A DNA stretch of 64,000 bases from Melitaea cinxia (taxonomy: Eukaryota; Arthropoda; Insecta; Lepidoptera; Nymphalidae). Numbering within the stretch: position 1 is the first letter of the stretch; each line of letters starts with the position of its first letter. Both the position numbers and the translations under genes were made by a program. Positions 35,947-46,019 of this stretch are shown here, one piece after another. The notes under the pieces are model-generated. The model was not told the origin of the DNA. It saw nothing but the letters and a program-made list of their open reading frames with translations, and did not search any database. The stretch covers positions 1,319,501-1,383,500 of the forward strand of contig NC_059400.1 in the NCBI RefSeq assembly GCF_905220565.1, given 5' to 3'.

Positions 35947-36174
35947 TCACAGTTTGACATTGATAGTGGTTTTTTTTAATTTCTGAGAAGTTTTGATGAC
36001 AGCCAACTCTGACCCACCTATTTTGCCATTTGCGGGTGAAGTGGGTATGATATGGTCGCGAACAATGATGTCATCTATGACGTCGAGCAATCGCTCACGA
36101 TGACCACGGGCCTTAGGTGGAATGGAACAATACAAAGGGTTTTGCCGTCGTCGCGGTCCTTTAGTGGAACGCAC
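35947..36174 (-). other. Unrecognised open frame between moesin and ZDHHC6
   Basis: A 75-codon open frame whose first in-frame start is GTG, not ATG. The middle part (ARGHRERLLDVIDDIIVRD) looks protein-like and mixes charged and hydrophobic residues. It is divergent from ZDHHC6, 336 bp from its ATG. I do not recognise it. It could be a decayed gene or transposon piece, or chance. No splice partner was identified. Confidence 0.2.
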
Positions 36175-36200
36175 CCAATATTACAATCAACATTTTTAAA

Positions 36201-36240
36201 ATTGACATTTTTTATTTGACGGCGATTTGACATTTGACAG
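36201..36240 (+). promoter_or_regulatory. Cluster of TTTGACA-like motifs upstream of ZDHHC6
   Basis: Within 40 bp, about 270 bp before the ZDHHC6 start codon, TTGACAT, ATTTGAC, ATTTGACA and ATTTGACA occur in a row. This is the only ordered motif cluster noticed in the presumed promoter. Its meaning is unknown. Confidence 0.3.
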
Positions 36241-36510
36241 CTTGATTAGCAACATCGGAGTTCGGACGGATTAGAATCATTTAAGCGGTTACGAAGAAAT
36301 AAATAATTTCGTCTTTTTACTTAAATAAAAGTTTTATTTAACAAATATTCTATTAAATAAATTGTTATTAATAATAGGCTTATAAATCGTTTTTAAATAT
36401 ATTGTAACATAAGTGTTTTAAACGTTAAGTGAATTTTATAGTGTTTAATATGATCGTACAATTAATAATTTTTATATAAATAAATAACTGTTCTGTATAA
36501 AGTTAGCAAC

Positions 36511-39500
36511 ATGTCTTCGCCAATAAGACGCCTTTGCCATTGGGGTCCAATTGCTGTTTTAGGTAAGACATAAATAGTAATATCCATACTGATTAAATTG
36601 TAAATTTTCTTTCTGAAACAACTTATACTTAGTATTACAAAGTAACGATCTAATTTATTTTTAAATTCTTCGTAGGTTATTGTTTGAGAAAAGTTCAATG
36701 AATATTATTGAATTAATCATTACCTTTTATATTTTTATTTATTGATTTATTTGTGTGCTTACCTTTACCTTTGACAACCACAAAACCTGTTTGTAACTAC
36801 CTACATTAATATATTTCCTTAAATATCATACACACACCAGCATGAATTACTTCTATTATTCTGTCTTTATTCTATGAATGTAAATATTTCATATATTGAA
36901 TCACTGTTTGGGAAGGCACTGGAGCTAAGTCACAGATTTTCCTTGTTTAGTGGTCAGGATTCCACTGAATTTTTTATAGCAAAATTTAAAAATAAAGACT
37001 TTTTAAAATATAATCATAAAAGTTTATATAAACATAGGTATAATAAAATTGATAACATGGTCAATGGTGCATTTGATGGGGATGTGGTGGCCACCCAACG
37101 AGAGCCTAGGAGCGGCTTTGCACGCCGCAATGTTCCTGGGTCTAGCAGCTTGTACGCTGTACTACTTTCTCCAGGCCCTGCTTGAAGGACCTGGTTTTGT
37201 TCCTTTGGGATGGAAGCCAGTAAGTTACACTGTCAAGTATAATTGTTTCTTCATAAAAGTACATGCAATTTCTACCTTTTTATTCATAACACATAAAAAC
37301 TTATATATAATTCATGTGTTTTATATTTATAGGAAAACGAGGCTGATATAGAATATTTGCAATATTGTACAGTTTGCAAAGGTTATAAGGCACCGAGATC
37401 TCACCACTGCAGGAAATGTAAGCTTTGCTTAATAAAATATTAATTGTTATTTTCTACATTGTTAATATTATTTTGTTTATATAGAATATCTTGTCTGTAC
37501 TTTTAATAATATGTTATGTTAAGCAATAATAAATCTAAGCAGGATTAATATATTTTTATATTGTTTCGTTTATTCTTAAAATGTTAGAGAAATAGACATT
37601 ATTTAAAAAAAATGACATATAGTCAGGATGAAAAATCAATAATATAGTATTTAATGCTTAAAAAATACTTTTTCGTTTTCCTAATTTTATAATACTTAAT
37701 TAGTTAATCCTTCTTCTCCTACATGGAGAAAGAGGTTTATGCCCAGCAGTGAGATAATACAGTTTTTTTTTTACATAACTAGGTTGGCAAACAAGCGTAC
37801 GGCTCAACTGCGATTGGCTTATGATGACTGCAACACCAGAAGCATCGCAGGCGCTTGCGATGCTTCTGGTGTTGGCTTCTGGCAACGCTGCGAGCCCTAC
37901 TCTAATCGCCTCAGAAGTTTTGGTCACGTTTGAAAGCAGTATTATTTAGCTGTGAACTTCTGTAAAGTCGAGGTACTACTCCAATTGGGCTGTCCATATT
38001 TTGAGCAGGAAATTTTCCGCTGTGCTCTACCTCAGGCTGAATCGATTGATTAAAATTTAATAGTCAATAAAAACATAGATAATTAAAAACTCGTATTTTT
38101 ACATGTTTTAAGGTGGTTACTGTATAAAGAAAATGGATCATCATTGTCCTTGGATAAATTGTTGCATTGGACACGAAAATCACTACTACTTCACGTTGTT
38201 CCTGACATCAGCCGTGTTCGGCTGCTTACATGCTGCTATTGTAAGTGTCTTTTAAATATTTACAAAAATTCTTGTTCTTAACACTTTGTCTGATAAAATA
38301 ATTAGTGAAAAATCAGCCAATGCCACATAATACTTTTATAATTAAATTAGAGCAATTGATCGCGCAATAACTGCGCGGTTATCGCTTACGCTTGTTTACT
38401 ATCCTAGTTGTATGCTTGTTTACTATCCTAAATAGGTCCACAGATCGAACCAATGCTAGAAACTAGTGTACGATGTATAATACTAAAGTAACATTGCTCT
38501 CAACTAGTGTTGTGTTGCTGTGGTGAGTGTCGCGGCTTAGCAAGCAACCCCATCTAGTGTGCAGATGGTGGGGCTACACGTGAAGTTTTGAATGGTTGCC
38601 ACCGTTGTCCACTGTGTGGCGCTGACGCGATCGATTCGGATTCTTTTTTGTATAAATTCATTTAGACGGTGACTAGAAAAAATAATTTTCGAAATTAAAA
38701 GTAAACGCACCGAACATTTCTCTTTGTTTAAAATTAAAAAATATTGTAAACCGCGACATTAAACGTAGTTCAAATTAGTCTACGTTGTTTTATTCGAAGA
38801 TCTCCGTAATTTTGACTGATCGTTGCTGCCCCAGTGAGTAAGGTAAAATTCATGGAAAGGACTAAAGGAAGATTGGCAATGTTCTTTAGACACTCCCAGT
38901 TTTGCAGGCGTCAATACTGCAGACTGCAGTATTCGCTTACCATCAGGCGAACCGTACGCTTTTTTTTAATGTAACCAGGTTGGCAAACAAGCGTACGGCA
39001 CACCTGATGGTAAGCGATTACCGTAGCTTATAGACGCCCGCAACACCAGAAGCATTGCATACGTGTTGCCGACCCTATCCCCTATTCCTCTCAAGAGCTC
39101 TGGTCACCTTATTTACTAACAGGAACACAACATTGCTTGAAAACAGCATTATTTAGCTGTGATCTCCTGTAAGGTCGAGGTACTACCCCAGTCGGGCTGC
39201 TCCATATTTTTAGCAGGAAATTTCCTGCTGTGCCCTACCTCAGTTATTATGTTTACCAACTTTGAAGCATGTGGCTACCAAAACATACCTGAAACCATTA
39301 CCGTTTAACCACTTCACTTCACTGTTACCTTTACCGTTAAAACACTACAATACCCTTATTACCATAAACCAAGTTACCGTTACCAGAGGCGGCTCGTGAC
39401 ATTTTTTGATGGGGTTCAGAAAAAAATAAACGAAAAACTAGAGCTTACCATTTATTATGCATATTCACCACCACTGCAGGCGCCAGCTCCAAACTCCAGA

Positions 39501-42500
39501 CACGGAAAACAAAATCATTTATCCCTCTCTTCACATCCGCACAACCAAGGGATTTTGAAATATTGTTCAGATTTAAAAACACGCGAAAAGATTTAGTTTT
39601 CATACTACTTTTTTGAGTAAGTAGTATGTATTTCAGTTCGAGGCGTATTTCGAGAGTCTTTTCACGCTGTATATTCAAATATACATTGTATTGTTCCGTT
39701 TTTAACACAAAATATCAAGTACAAACTATTTTTTAATACTTATTTAAAAGAAAAACTACAAAATAACCGAGGAAGCCGACGCGTTAGTTTGTATACATAA
39801 GAACGGCAACAGCGCATAGGCAAGTTATCCGCCGAAGCTGCGGTACGGCAACGTCCCGCGTGAGCGGTGCTCCAGAAAGAGAAAAAAAGGCTTATTTCTC
39901 ATATGAAATCTATTATTTCACGCGTCGGCTTGTCTCTTTCGCACTCATTGAATACAGTACTAGGAATCGTATTCGACAAATGTACGTAATATAATGGACT
40001 ATTGTATGGGCATAGTAGAATAGAAAGAATGTAATGTAAGGATAATATACGGAAATATAGATATATAGAGTGCACTACACCAGCGCTCTTAAGGACGAAC
40101 CGCCTCTGACCGTTACCGAGAAATAAGAAGCTCTGCAAAGAACTTGGTTCTAAAAAGAACTGTTTGGTCAGCCAAAAAGAGTTATTTAGACACACGTAAA
40201 GCCCTTAAACTCTTATAACTGATAATGACAGCGCGTTTATCGCTAATAGGTCCATATATATATATACTATATTTAAGATTAATCTCCTTCATGTCTTATC
40301 CATTCTACGTGACATTGGCGAAAGCATCTGTACTAGTTTGGCACTGTTGGAAGCCATTAATCTGAATGAATGAATACTATATTTAAATAGTATACCATAT
40401 GTTTTTTGTCTGTTATGTATGTGTTTGTTCTAGGTGTTAGGTATATGCCTGTATCATGCTATCAACCGTGTGTGGTACGTTCACCATGGAACCGGACAGG
40501 AGCCTATGATTTATCTCACATTGACCACTCTACTGCTTACATTGCTAGCAACTGGGATGGCTATCGGTGTTGTGTTCGCTGTTGGCACTTTACTGTATTT
40601 GCAGGTAATTTCAAACGAATATTGAATGATATGAGATTTATTTTAGTAAAGCGGTGTTGTGTTCGCTGTGGGCACTTTACTGTATTTGCAGGTAATTTCA
40701 AACGAATATTGAATGATATAAGATTTATTTTAGTAAAGGACTGATAAACGATAAAAAGATAATTTGATAAACTCTAAGTAATTTTTTTTTAATTAATTTA
40801 TATTCAACATTAGGGGAACCCCCATATTTAAGGGGCCATCCACAAATTACGTCACACTAATTTCACGATTGTTTTACCCTTCCACTACCCTTGTCACAAT
40901 TAGTTACATTTATGAGACCTCCCCCTCTACTTAGTGTGACGTTACATATTTAGCAATTTTGCATTTGGAAATTATTAAATCAAAATATCAATTTATCAAC
41001 TAAACAATCAAATCAACATCAATCAGTCATAGCTTTAATAATTTTAACTTGCTTCTCTATACTTGCAAGGTTCGTGGCATAATATGGAATCGGACAACAA
41101 TTGAAGACTGGATTGTGGACAAAGCTGTCCACAGACGAGAGGAGCAAGGTCTTCCGCCCTTTGTGTTTCCTTACGATTTGGGTTGGAAGAAAAATTTACA
41201 TTTGATCTTTGGTGGGTCACGGTGTGATGGGATACGGTGGCCCATTGCAGATGGCTGTGGAGAGTACGATTTGACGGTAAGTGATTGGTACATAATGTAA
41301 TGTAATGGTAAGTACTGTTCGATATCACATGTTACTTTTGATTTTGTATAAAGTTGTAAAGAGATTATTGTAAATGCTTAGAAGTCGTATTATATTGATC
41401 GTGATACTTTCTTTATATGTAATGTTGATAGATTCTTTTTCACTATAATTTGTTTAGGAATTTAATTCTTATGTATTGTAAATGTGTGACTTAAACTTTA
41501 GCCAGCTTTTGGCAATTCAGAAAAATATTGTGTAAGTATATTCTGAGGATTTTTTTTAGATCAGCTTCGGACTCCAAGCGGTTATACTCTCGATAGGAAC
41601 TACAATCAGAACTGACGTATTGGAGTCGAAATTAATAATTGTGTTTGCTCGCAAACGAAAAAAAAACCGACTTCAATTACATCGCAGAGTAATACAACGT
41701 AGATCGACGAAAAAATAGTAATACTTTGTTCGTATTCCATATAACGCGACATTATAAAATTGTAGAATTATATAATGTTCTACTGTTATTTCTAACATTT
41801 TGTTAGCGATTGAAGGCAGAAATTTCATAAAAGGCCCGTCGTCGATTCGCGCGAAGCGCTGACATCGCTTATTACGGCGGGTTTTTTAGTTGAAGCGGAT
41901 TTATATTGAATTACGGTTTATGTCTTTTTTATTAAAATATGTAATGTTCATGTTTTCACACAGCTCCGATGCACGACTGGAGTTTACCCCTTCAGATCAA
42001 CTGTCTAAATACTAAATAGGCACAAAAAGGCTTACTAGTCTAAGAACTATATTATTACTATATCAAATTGTAAATAAATGAATCAATAACGCCATCTATC
42101 GGAACCTAATTGCGTTATTAGAAAACGTCTGAACGCCATCTCTAACAAGGTCATTCGTTCAGTAGATTTTACTGTTCAATTTTTTCATTCCGGGGCTTTA
42201 AATGAAAATCGATTCTTAAGGAGAAAACTCCAAAAACAGTCAAGTAAATACGCCATATCAGATATAGCTCAAAAAGTTCGAGTCAAATCTCAATTATATT
42301 TAAATGGGACCACATGAGAAGCACCACCTATCGATTAAAAAAAGAATCATCGATATCGGTCCACCCAGTAAAATAGTAATGAGATTAATATAACGTTGGT
42401 CGACGTAAAATAGCCAAGTAAATACCCAGTATTAGCGAAAACTCAAAAATTAAAAGCTCAAATATATTTATAACGAATAAACTGCTACTCTCTACTCTAG

Positions 42501-45036
42501 TGGAATATTGTAATTTGATCGATAGTGAACGAAGTAATTTCATTAAATTTTGATAGATGGCGTTGTGGCAAAGTATTGAACATGACCACAGTCGTCTTAA
42601 CATCGTCATGTAAATACGTGTCATCAAAGATTACTCAAAAATTGCTCATTATATCTCAATCATATTTAAAACGGACGACATGACAAGTATTAGCTTTTGA
42701 TTTATACAAAAAAGATCAAAATCAGTGTACCCAGTAAAAAGATATAACGTATAATACAACGTAGGGTGACGAAAAAACCGTCAAGTAAATACGCAATATT
42801 AGATATAACTCACAAATCACTAATCAAATCTCAATTAAATTTGAATGGGACTACGTGACGAATAGTAGCTTTTAATTTATATAAGAAACGTCAAAATCGG
42901 TGCACCCAGTAAAAAGTTATGAGGTATAATACAATGCAAGGTGACGAAAATAATGTCAAGTAAATACGCGTTATCAAAGATTTATCAAAAAGTAGTTATC
43001 AGATCTCGATAAAATTTATATGTGACCACATGATAAACATCAGCTTTCGATTAAAGTAAAAATTATCAAAATCGATGCACCCAGTAAAAAGTTATTGCGG
43101 ATTTTCAAGAGTTTCCCTCGATTTCTCTGGGATCCCATCATCAGATCCTGGTTTCCTTATCATGGTACTAAACTAGGGATATCCCCTTACCCAACAATAA
43201 AAGAATTATCAAAATCGGTACACCCAGTAGAAAGTTATGCGGTATAATACAACGTAGGTCGACGAAAAAAGCGTCAAGTAAAAACGCATTATTAGATATA
43301 ATTCGAAAAGTAGTTGTGAGATCTCAAATAAATTTAAATGGGACCAATCGGCACACACCACCTTTCGATTAAAACAAAATTTGTCGAAATCGGTCTACCT
43401 GGTCAAAAGTTCTGATGTAACATACATAAAAAAAAAAAAAAAAAAATACAGTTGAATTGAGAACCTCCTCCTTTTTTGGAAGTCGGTTAAAAAGAAAATG
43501 ACGTTTAATGATTAAGATATTATAAAATTGTGTGGTCTTAAATATTTTTTTGGATCATTAGATGGAGCAGCGCGCCCAGAAAGCGGACAAGCAGTCGCGC
43601 GCGCGCACCTTCGTCGCCCGGCGCGCGTACTCGGGGCGCTGGCTGCCGCTGCTGGCCTTCCCGCGCGCCGCGCTGGCGCCGCCCTGCTCCGGGGAGCCGC
43701 GCCTGGCGCTGGCGCCCGCGCAGCGCCTGCGGGCCACGCGCCGGCGGCGGTGAGTGTGACTGTGGACACGGCCCGCTCCGGGGCGCGCCTGCGGGCCACG
43801 CGCCGGCGGCGGTGAGTGTGACGTGTGGACACGGCCCGCTCCGGGGCGCGCCTGCGGGCCACGCGCCGGCGGCGGTGAGTGTGACTGTGGACACGGCCCG
43901 CTCCGGGGCGCGCCTGCGGGCCACGCGCCGGCGGCGGTGAGTGTGACGTGTGGACACGGCCCGCTCCGGGGCGCGCCTGCGGGCCACGCGCCGGCGGCGG
44001 TGAGTGTGACGTGTGGACACGGCCCGCTCCGGGGCGCGCCTGCGGGCCACGCGCCGGCGGCGGTGAGTGTGACTGTGGACACGGCCCGCTCCGGGGCGCG
44101 CCTGCGGGCCACGCGCCGGCGGCGGTGAGTGTGACTGTGGACACGGCCCGCTCCGGGGCGCGCCTGCGGGCCACGCGCCGGCGGCGGTGAGTGTGACTGT
44201 GGACACGGCCCGCCCCGGGGCGCGCCTGCGGGCCACGCGCCGGCGGCGGGGAGTGTGACGTGTGGACACGGCCCGCTCCGGGGCGCGCCTGCGGGCCCCG
44301 CGCCGGCGGCGGTGAGTGTGACTGTGGACACGGCCCGCTCCGGGGCGCGCCTGCGGGCCACGCGCCGGCGGCGGTGAGTGTGACGTGTGGACACGGCCCG
44401 CTCCGGGGCGCGCCGGCGGCGGTGAGTGTGACGTGTGGACACGGCCCGCTCCGGGGCGCGCCTGCGGGCCACGCGCCGGCGGCGGTGAGTGTGACGTGTG
44501 GACACGGCCCGCTCCGGGGCGCGCCTGCGGGCCACGCGCCGGCGACGGTGAGGCCGCCTGGCTGCACGTATGTACACCGCCCGCTCCGGCGAGCCCAACC
44601 GACCAACTACATGGACACGCCGTCCCCACGGTCCCTACTGTGGTCCCTGCGTGCCCAATGCCCACACCGCCCCGCTCTCCTCTGTGAGCGCCCGCCACAC
44701 CAGTGTCCGCCGCGGGCTCTTAACGTCCACAGCTCCTGCGAGCGCCTGCGAGCCACAAGCCAGCGACAGTAAATATCTAACTACACATACTCTCTACTAT
44801 CCCTACTCTCCTTTAGGAATGCCTATAGTGCCCGCTGTCCCACTAGTGCTTTTTGTACATTAACTATACATATAAAAGTGATCAACGCAAATTTTTATAA
44901 CAGGCACTGGCTGTTCGGTGAGAAAATCATAGAAGGGGGAGAAGGGCAACGTGGGGAGAGAGGGTGGTTCCCTCGTGATGCGGTCACGCCGATTGACTCA
45001 TATGAGTCAGATGCGTACAAGTATAAGCCAGACTAG
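36511..45036 (+). CDS. ZDHHC6: Palmitoyltransferase ZDHHC6-like, complete, 8 coding exons
   Basis: S-acyltransferase of the DHHC family. The mammalian orthologue sits in the ER membrane and palmitoylates ER proteins such as calnexin. Exons: 36511-36562, 37038-37219, 37333-37417, 38113-38240, 40434-40604, 41070-41276, 43562-43749, 44904-45036; all junctions are GT-AG and the phases agree, giving 381 aa. Seen: RLCHWGP near the N-terminus, GPGFVPLGWKP before the zinc-binding region, CTVCKGYKAPRSHHCRKC (about 90-107), catalytic DHHC at 115-118 followed by PW, two downstream hydrophobic segments, and FVFPYDLGW (about 237-245). The C-terminal SH3-like part is conserved at EPRL, LRATR and HWLFGEKI, with RGWFPRDAV near the end. 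The order matches human ZDHHC6 throughout. The last residues KYKPD fit a KxKxx ER-retrieval signal. Exon 7 is extremely GC-rich and its 3' end seeds a minisatellite; exon 5's 3' end is tandemly duplicated. Confidence 0.96.
37707..37761 (+). repeat. SINE tail remnant in ZDHHC6 intron 3
   Basis: CTCCTACATGGAGAAAGAGG followed by TATGCCCAGCAGTGAGATAA is the 3' end of the Metulj-like SINE. A family B repeat starts 18 bp later. Confidence 0.65.
37779..38036 (+). repeat. Family B copy in ZDHHC6 intron 3
   Basis: Starts CTAGGTTGGCAAACAAGCG and ends GCTCTACCTCAGG. The centre is rearranged: GCATCGCAGGCGCTTGCGATGC forms an inverted repeat. Confidence 0.8.
38904..39245 (+). repeat. Two family B pieces, head to head, in ZDHHC6 intron 4
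   Basis: A short minus-oriented fragment (38904-38962, containing CGCTTACCATCAGGCGAACC) is followed by a full plus-oriented copy from 38975 to 39245. The T-runs lie between them, an arrangement seen only once here. Confidence 0.78.
39384..40108. mobile_element. Nonautonomous hAT element in ZDHHC6 intron 4
   Basis: A 725-bp element with ends CAGAGGCGGCTCGT and, inverted, CAGAGGCGGTTCGT. It is flanked by perfect 8-bp direct repeats ACCGTTAC (39376-39383 and 40109-40116). No transposase frame is present. A CG-rich patch lies at 39770-39870. The intact duplication and closely matching ends suggest a fairly young insertion. Confidence 0.88.
40434..40604 (+). CDS. ZDHHC6: ZDHHC6 exon 5, with duplicated 3' end downstream
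   Basis: This 57-codon, phase 0 exon (VLGICLYHAIN... to ...VGTLLYLQ) forms the last membrane-spanning part. The acceptor is TTCTAG at 40428-40433 and the donor is CAG|GTAATT at 40605. The last 40 bases of the exon and the first 47 of the intron are repeated immediately downstream (unit 2 at 40652-40738), giving a second identical CAG|GTAATT at 40692. Reading through the first donor meets a TGA at 40623-40625, so only the first donor preserves the protein. Confidence 0.93.
40565..40738 (+). repeat. 87-bp tandem duplication across ZDHHC6 exon 5 / intron 5 boundary
   Basis: Unit 1 is 40565-40651 and unit 2 is 40652-40738. They differ at only two positions that I can see (GTTGG/GTGGG and ATGAG/ATAAG), so the duplication is recent. 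Each unit carries the last 40 bp of the exon and the donor CAG|GTAATTTC. The length is 29 codons, but the intron part contains an in-frame TGA. Confidence 0.97.
41655..43495 (-). repeat. 'ACCGACTTC' repeat family, long multi-unit copy in ZDHHC6 intron 6
   Basis: About 1.84 kb, starting AACCGACTTCAATTACATCG and ending GGAAGTCGGTTAAAAAG. The right 1.2 kb are diverged tandem blocks of roughly 150-170 bp, each with GTCAAGTAAATACGC, a run like GATCTCAATTAAATTT, GGACCACATG, CACC.TTCGATTAAA, AAAATCGGTGCACCCAGTAAAAAG and TACAACGTAGGTCGACG. A segment near 43105-43185 (GATTTCTCTGGGATCCCATC) also occurs at 59935-60010. Confidence 0.8.
43562..43749 (+). CDS. ZDHHC6: ZDHHC6 exon 7, GC-rich, abutting the minisatellite
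   Basis: The exon follows ATTAG at 43557-43561 and is 188 bp, ending in phase 2 so that an arginine codon is completed by exon 8. It encodes MEQRAQKADKQSR, then a stretch of Arg, Ala, Pro and Leu with EPRLAL and LRATRRR. These align with IEQLKQKADKRVR, EEPRIQL and LATRG in human ZDHHC6. Its base composition is far more GC-rich than exons 1-6, and many residues have drifted to Ala and Arg. Its last 28 bases are the first copy of the repeat unit. Confidence 0.9.
43722..44556 (+). repeat. GC-rich minisatellite, 14 units of mostly 62/63 bp, 13 with a splice donor
   Basis: The unit combines the last 28 bases of ZDHHC6 exon 7 with the first 34 or 35 of intron 7. The 62-bp form has 50 G or C by hand count, about 81%. 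Donor positions (G of GT): 43750, 43812, 43875, 43937, 44000, 44063, 44125, 44187, 44312, 44374, 44422, 44485 and 44548. The unit at 44249 reads GG instead of GT. Spacing is 62 or 63 bp, except 48 bp for the unit ending at 44422, which lost part of the exon-like segment. The 62/63 difference is one extra G before TGTGGACAC. Long open frames on both strands here are by-products of the repeat and not genes. Confidence 0.97.
44557..44800 (+). repeat. Degenerate tail of the minisatellite
   Basis: Beyond the regular array the sequence stays CG-rich and keeps fragments of the unit, such as CCGCCCGCTCCGG near 44577. The clearest piece is 44742-44776, which matches the exon-end part of the unit with about three quarters identity. 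There CAGTAAAT at 44767-44774 replaces CGGTGAGT, itself a plausible donor. This may be an older, more AT-rich copy. Composition returns to AT-rich by about 44850, before exon 8. Confidence 0.6.
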
Positions 45037-45164
45037 TAGAAGAAGTTTGCGAAGAGAGAAGTTCCATGAGCCTTTAGTAACAATGATTTTCTACGTAATT
45101 GATAAATTTATTTTCACTAGCCAGAATAATTATTTAAATTACAAAACTGCATGTAATATTCATT

Positions 45165-45212
45165 CAGCCAGTAATATCCCACTGCAGGGCATAGGTCATA
45201 TATAGGAGAAGC
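45165..45212 (-). repeat. SINE tail remnant after ZDHHC6
   Basis: The minus strand reads TATGCCCTGCAGTGGGATAT followed by TACTGGCTG, the 3' end of the same SINE. It lies in the presumed ZDHHC6 3'UTR. Confidence 0.6.
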
Positions 45213-45242
45213 GTTGCATGTAATTTAATATAATGCAATTTT

Positions 45243-45248
45243 AATAAA
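45243..45248 (+). terminator. ZDHHC6: Possible ZDHHC6 polyadenylation signal
   Basis: The first AATAAA I noticed after the stop codon at 45034-45036 lies here, about 207 nt downstream and beyond a SINE-tail remnant at 45165-45212. Other AT-rich candidates exist further right, so the assignment is tentative. Confidence 0.35.
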
Positions 45249-45347
45249 AAAAAATTGTCTTTGTATTCGCATAAATGCGATTTTATGAACAACTGTTTCT
45301 CTTTTTATGATAATTTATGTAATAATAGTAATAATTTATTATGAAAT

Positions 45348-45648
45348 CTAGCTAACCCGGCAAACGTTGTTTTACCATATATAATTTTACCATATATAAT
45401 ATTTCTAAAATCGTTATTAAAAAACAGGGGCTAGTGGTAAAATGGATGCATGTATTTTTAAACGCCAAGTCATATTATAATATAAAAAAAATTGGGTTGG
45501 CCCACCCACTTTTAGGGCTTTCAAAAATAGCTTACGACCGATCCTCAGACCTACCAAATATGCACAAAAATTTTCATAAGAATAGATCAAGCCGTTTTGG
45601 GGATAGTTTGGGCCCTAAAACTGGCACAAGAAGTTTATATAATAGATA
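45348..45648 (+). repeat. 'CCGGCAAACGTTG' family, copy 3
   Basis: CTAGCTAACCCGGCAAACGTT, TTTTAAACGCCAAGTCATAT, GATCCTCAGACCTACC and GATCAAGCCGTTTTGG appear in the same order as copy 2. Confidence 0.7.
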
Positions 45649-46019
45649 ATCTATTTTTTAAATAAAATGCCAAAATTTTATATAAAACAAGATTATATAG
45701 TTGAAAAGTAACCGAAATTTAGAAGTACATGGTATTAAATAACTCCACTAAAGCATTTTAAAAAGTATGGAGGTAAATATTTAAAACTTAAAGTAAAATG
45801 GGAAAGTATGTACATATAATTTATACATAATTATATAACTATTTGTATATAATCTAAAGTTTAACGCAAACTAAACTGTACAAAGATAAATATCAATAAA
45901 TGTGTTTGATAAAAAACTTAAAAATAAAACAATTTATGTATAAAATTTGTGTATTACTATAGATCGGTGGATGTACATGTGTATCTCACCTTTTCTCTGA
46001 AGTCGTGTAGCTTATAGTT

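Noticed and set aside
40406..40744. 112-codon plus-strand frame with repeated CWHFTVFAGNFKRILN
   Set aside because: It is ZDHHC6 exon 5 and the duplicated intron read in the wrong frame; the correct frame is VLGICLYH...LLYLQ.
43512..44698. Three long minus-strand open frames of 346-386 codons and several plus-strand frames
   Set aside because: They are translations of the GC-rich 62/63-bp repeat in which no stop happens to occur. The same peptide recurs in shifted frames and the true coding strand is plus (ZDHHC6 exon 7).
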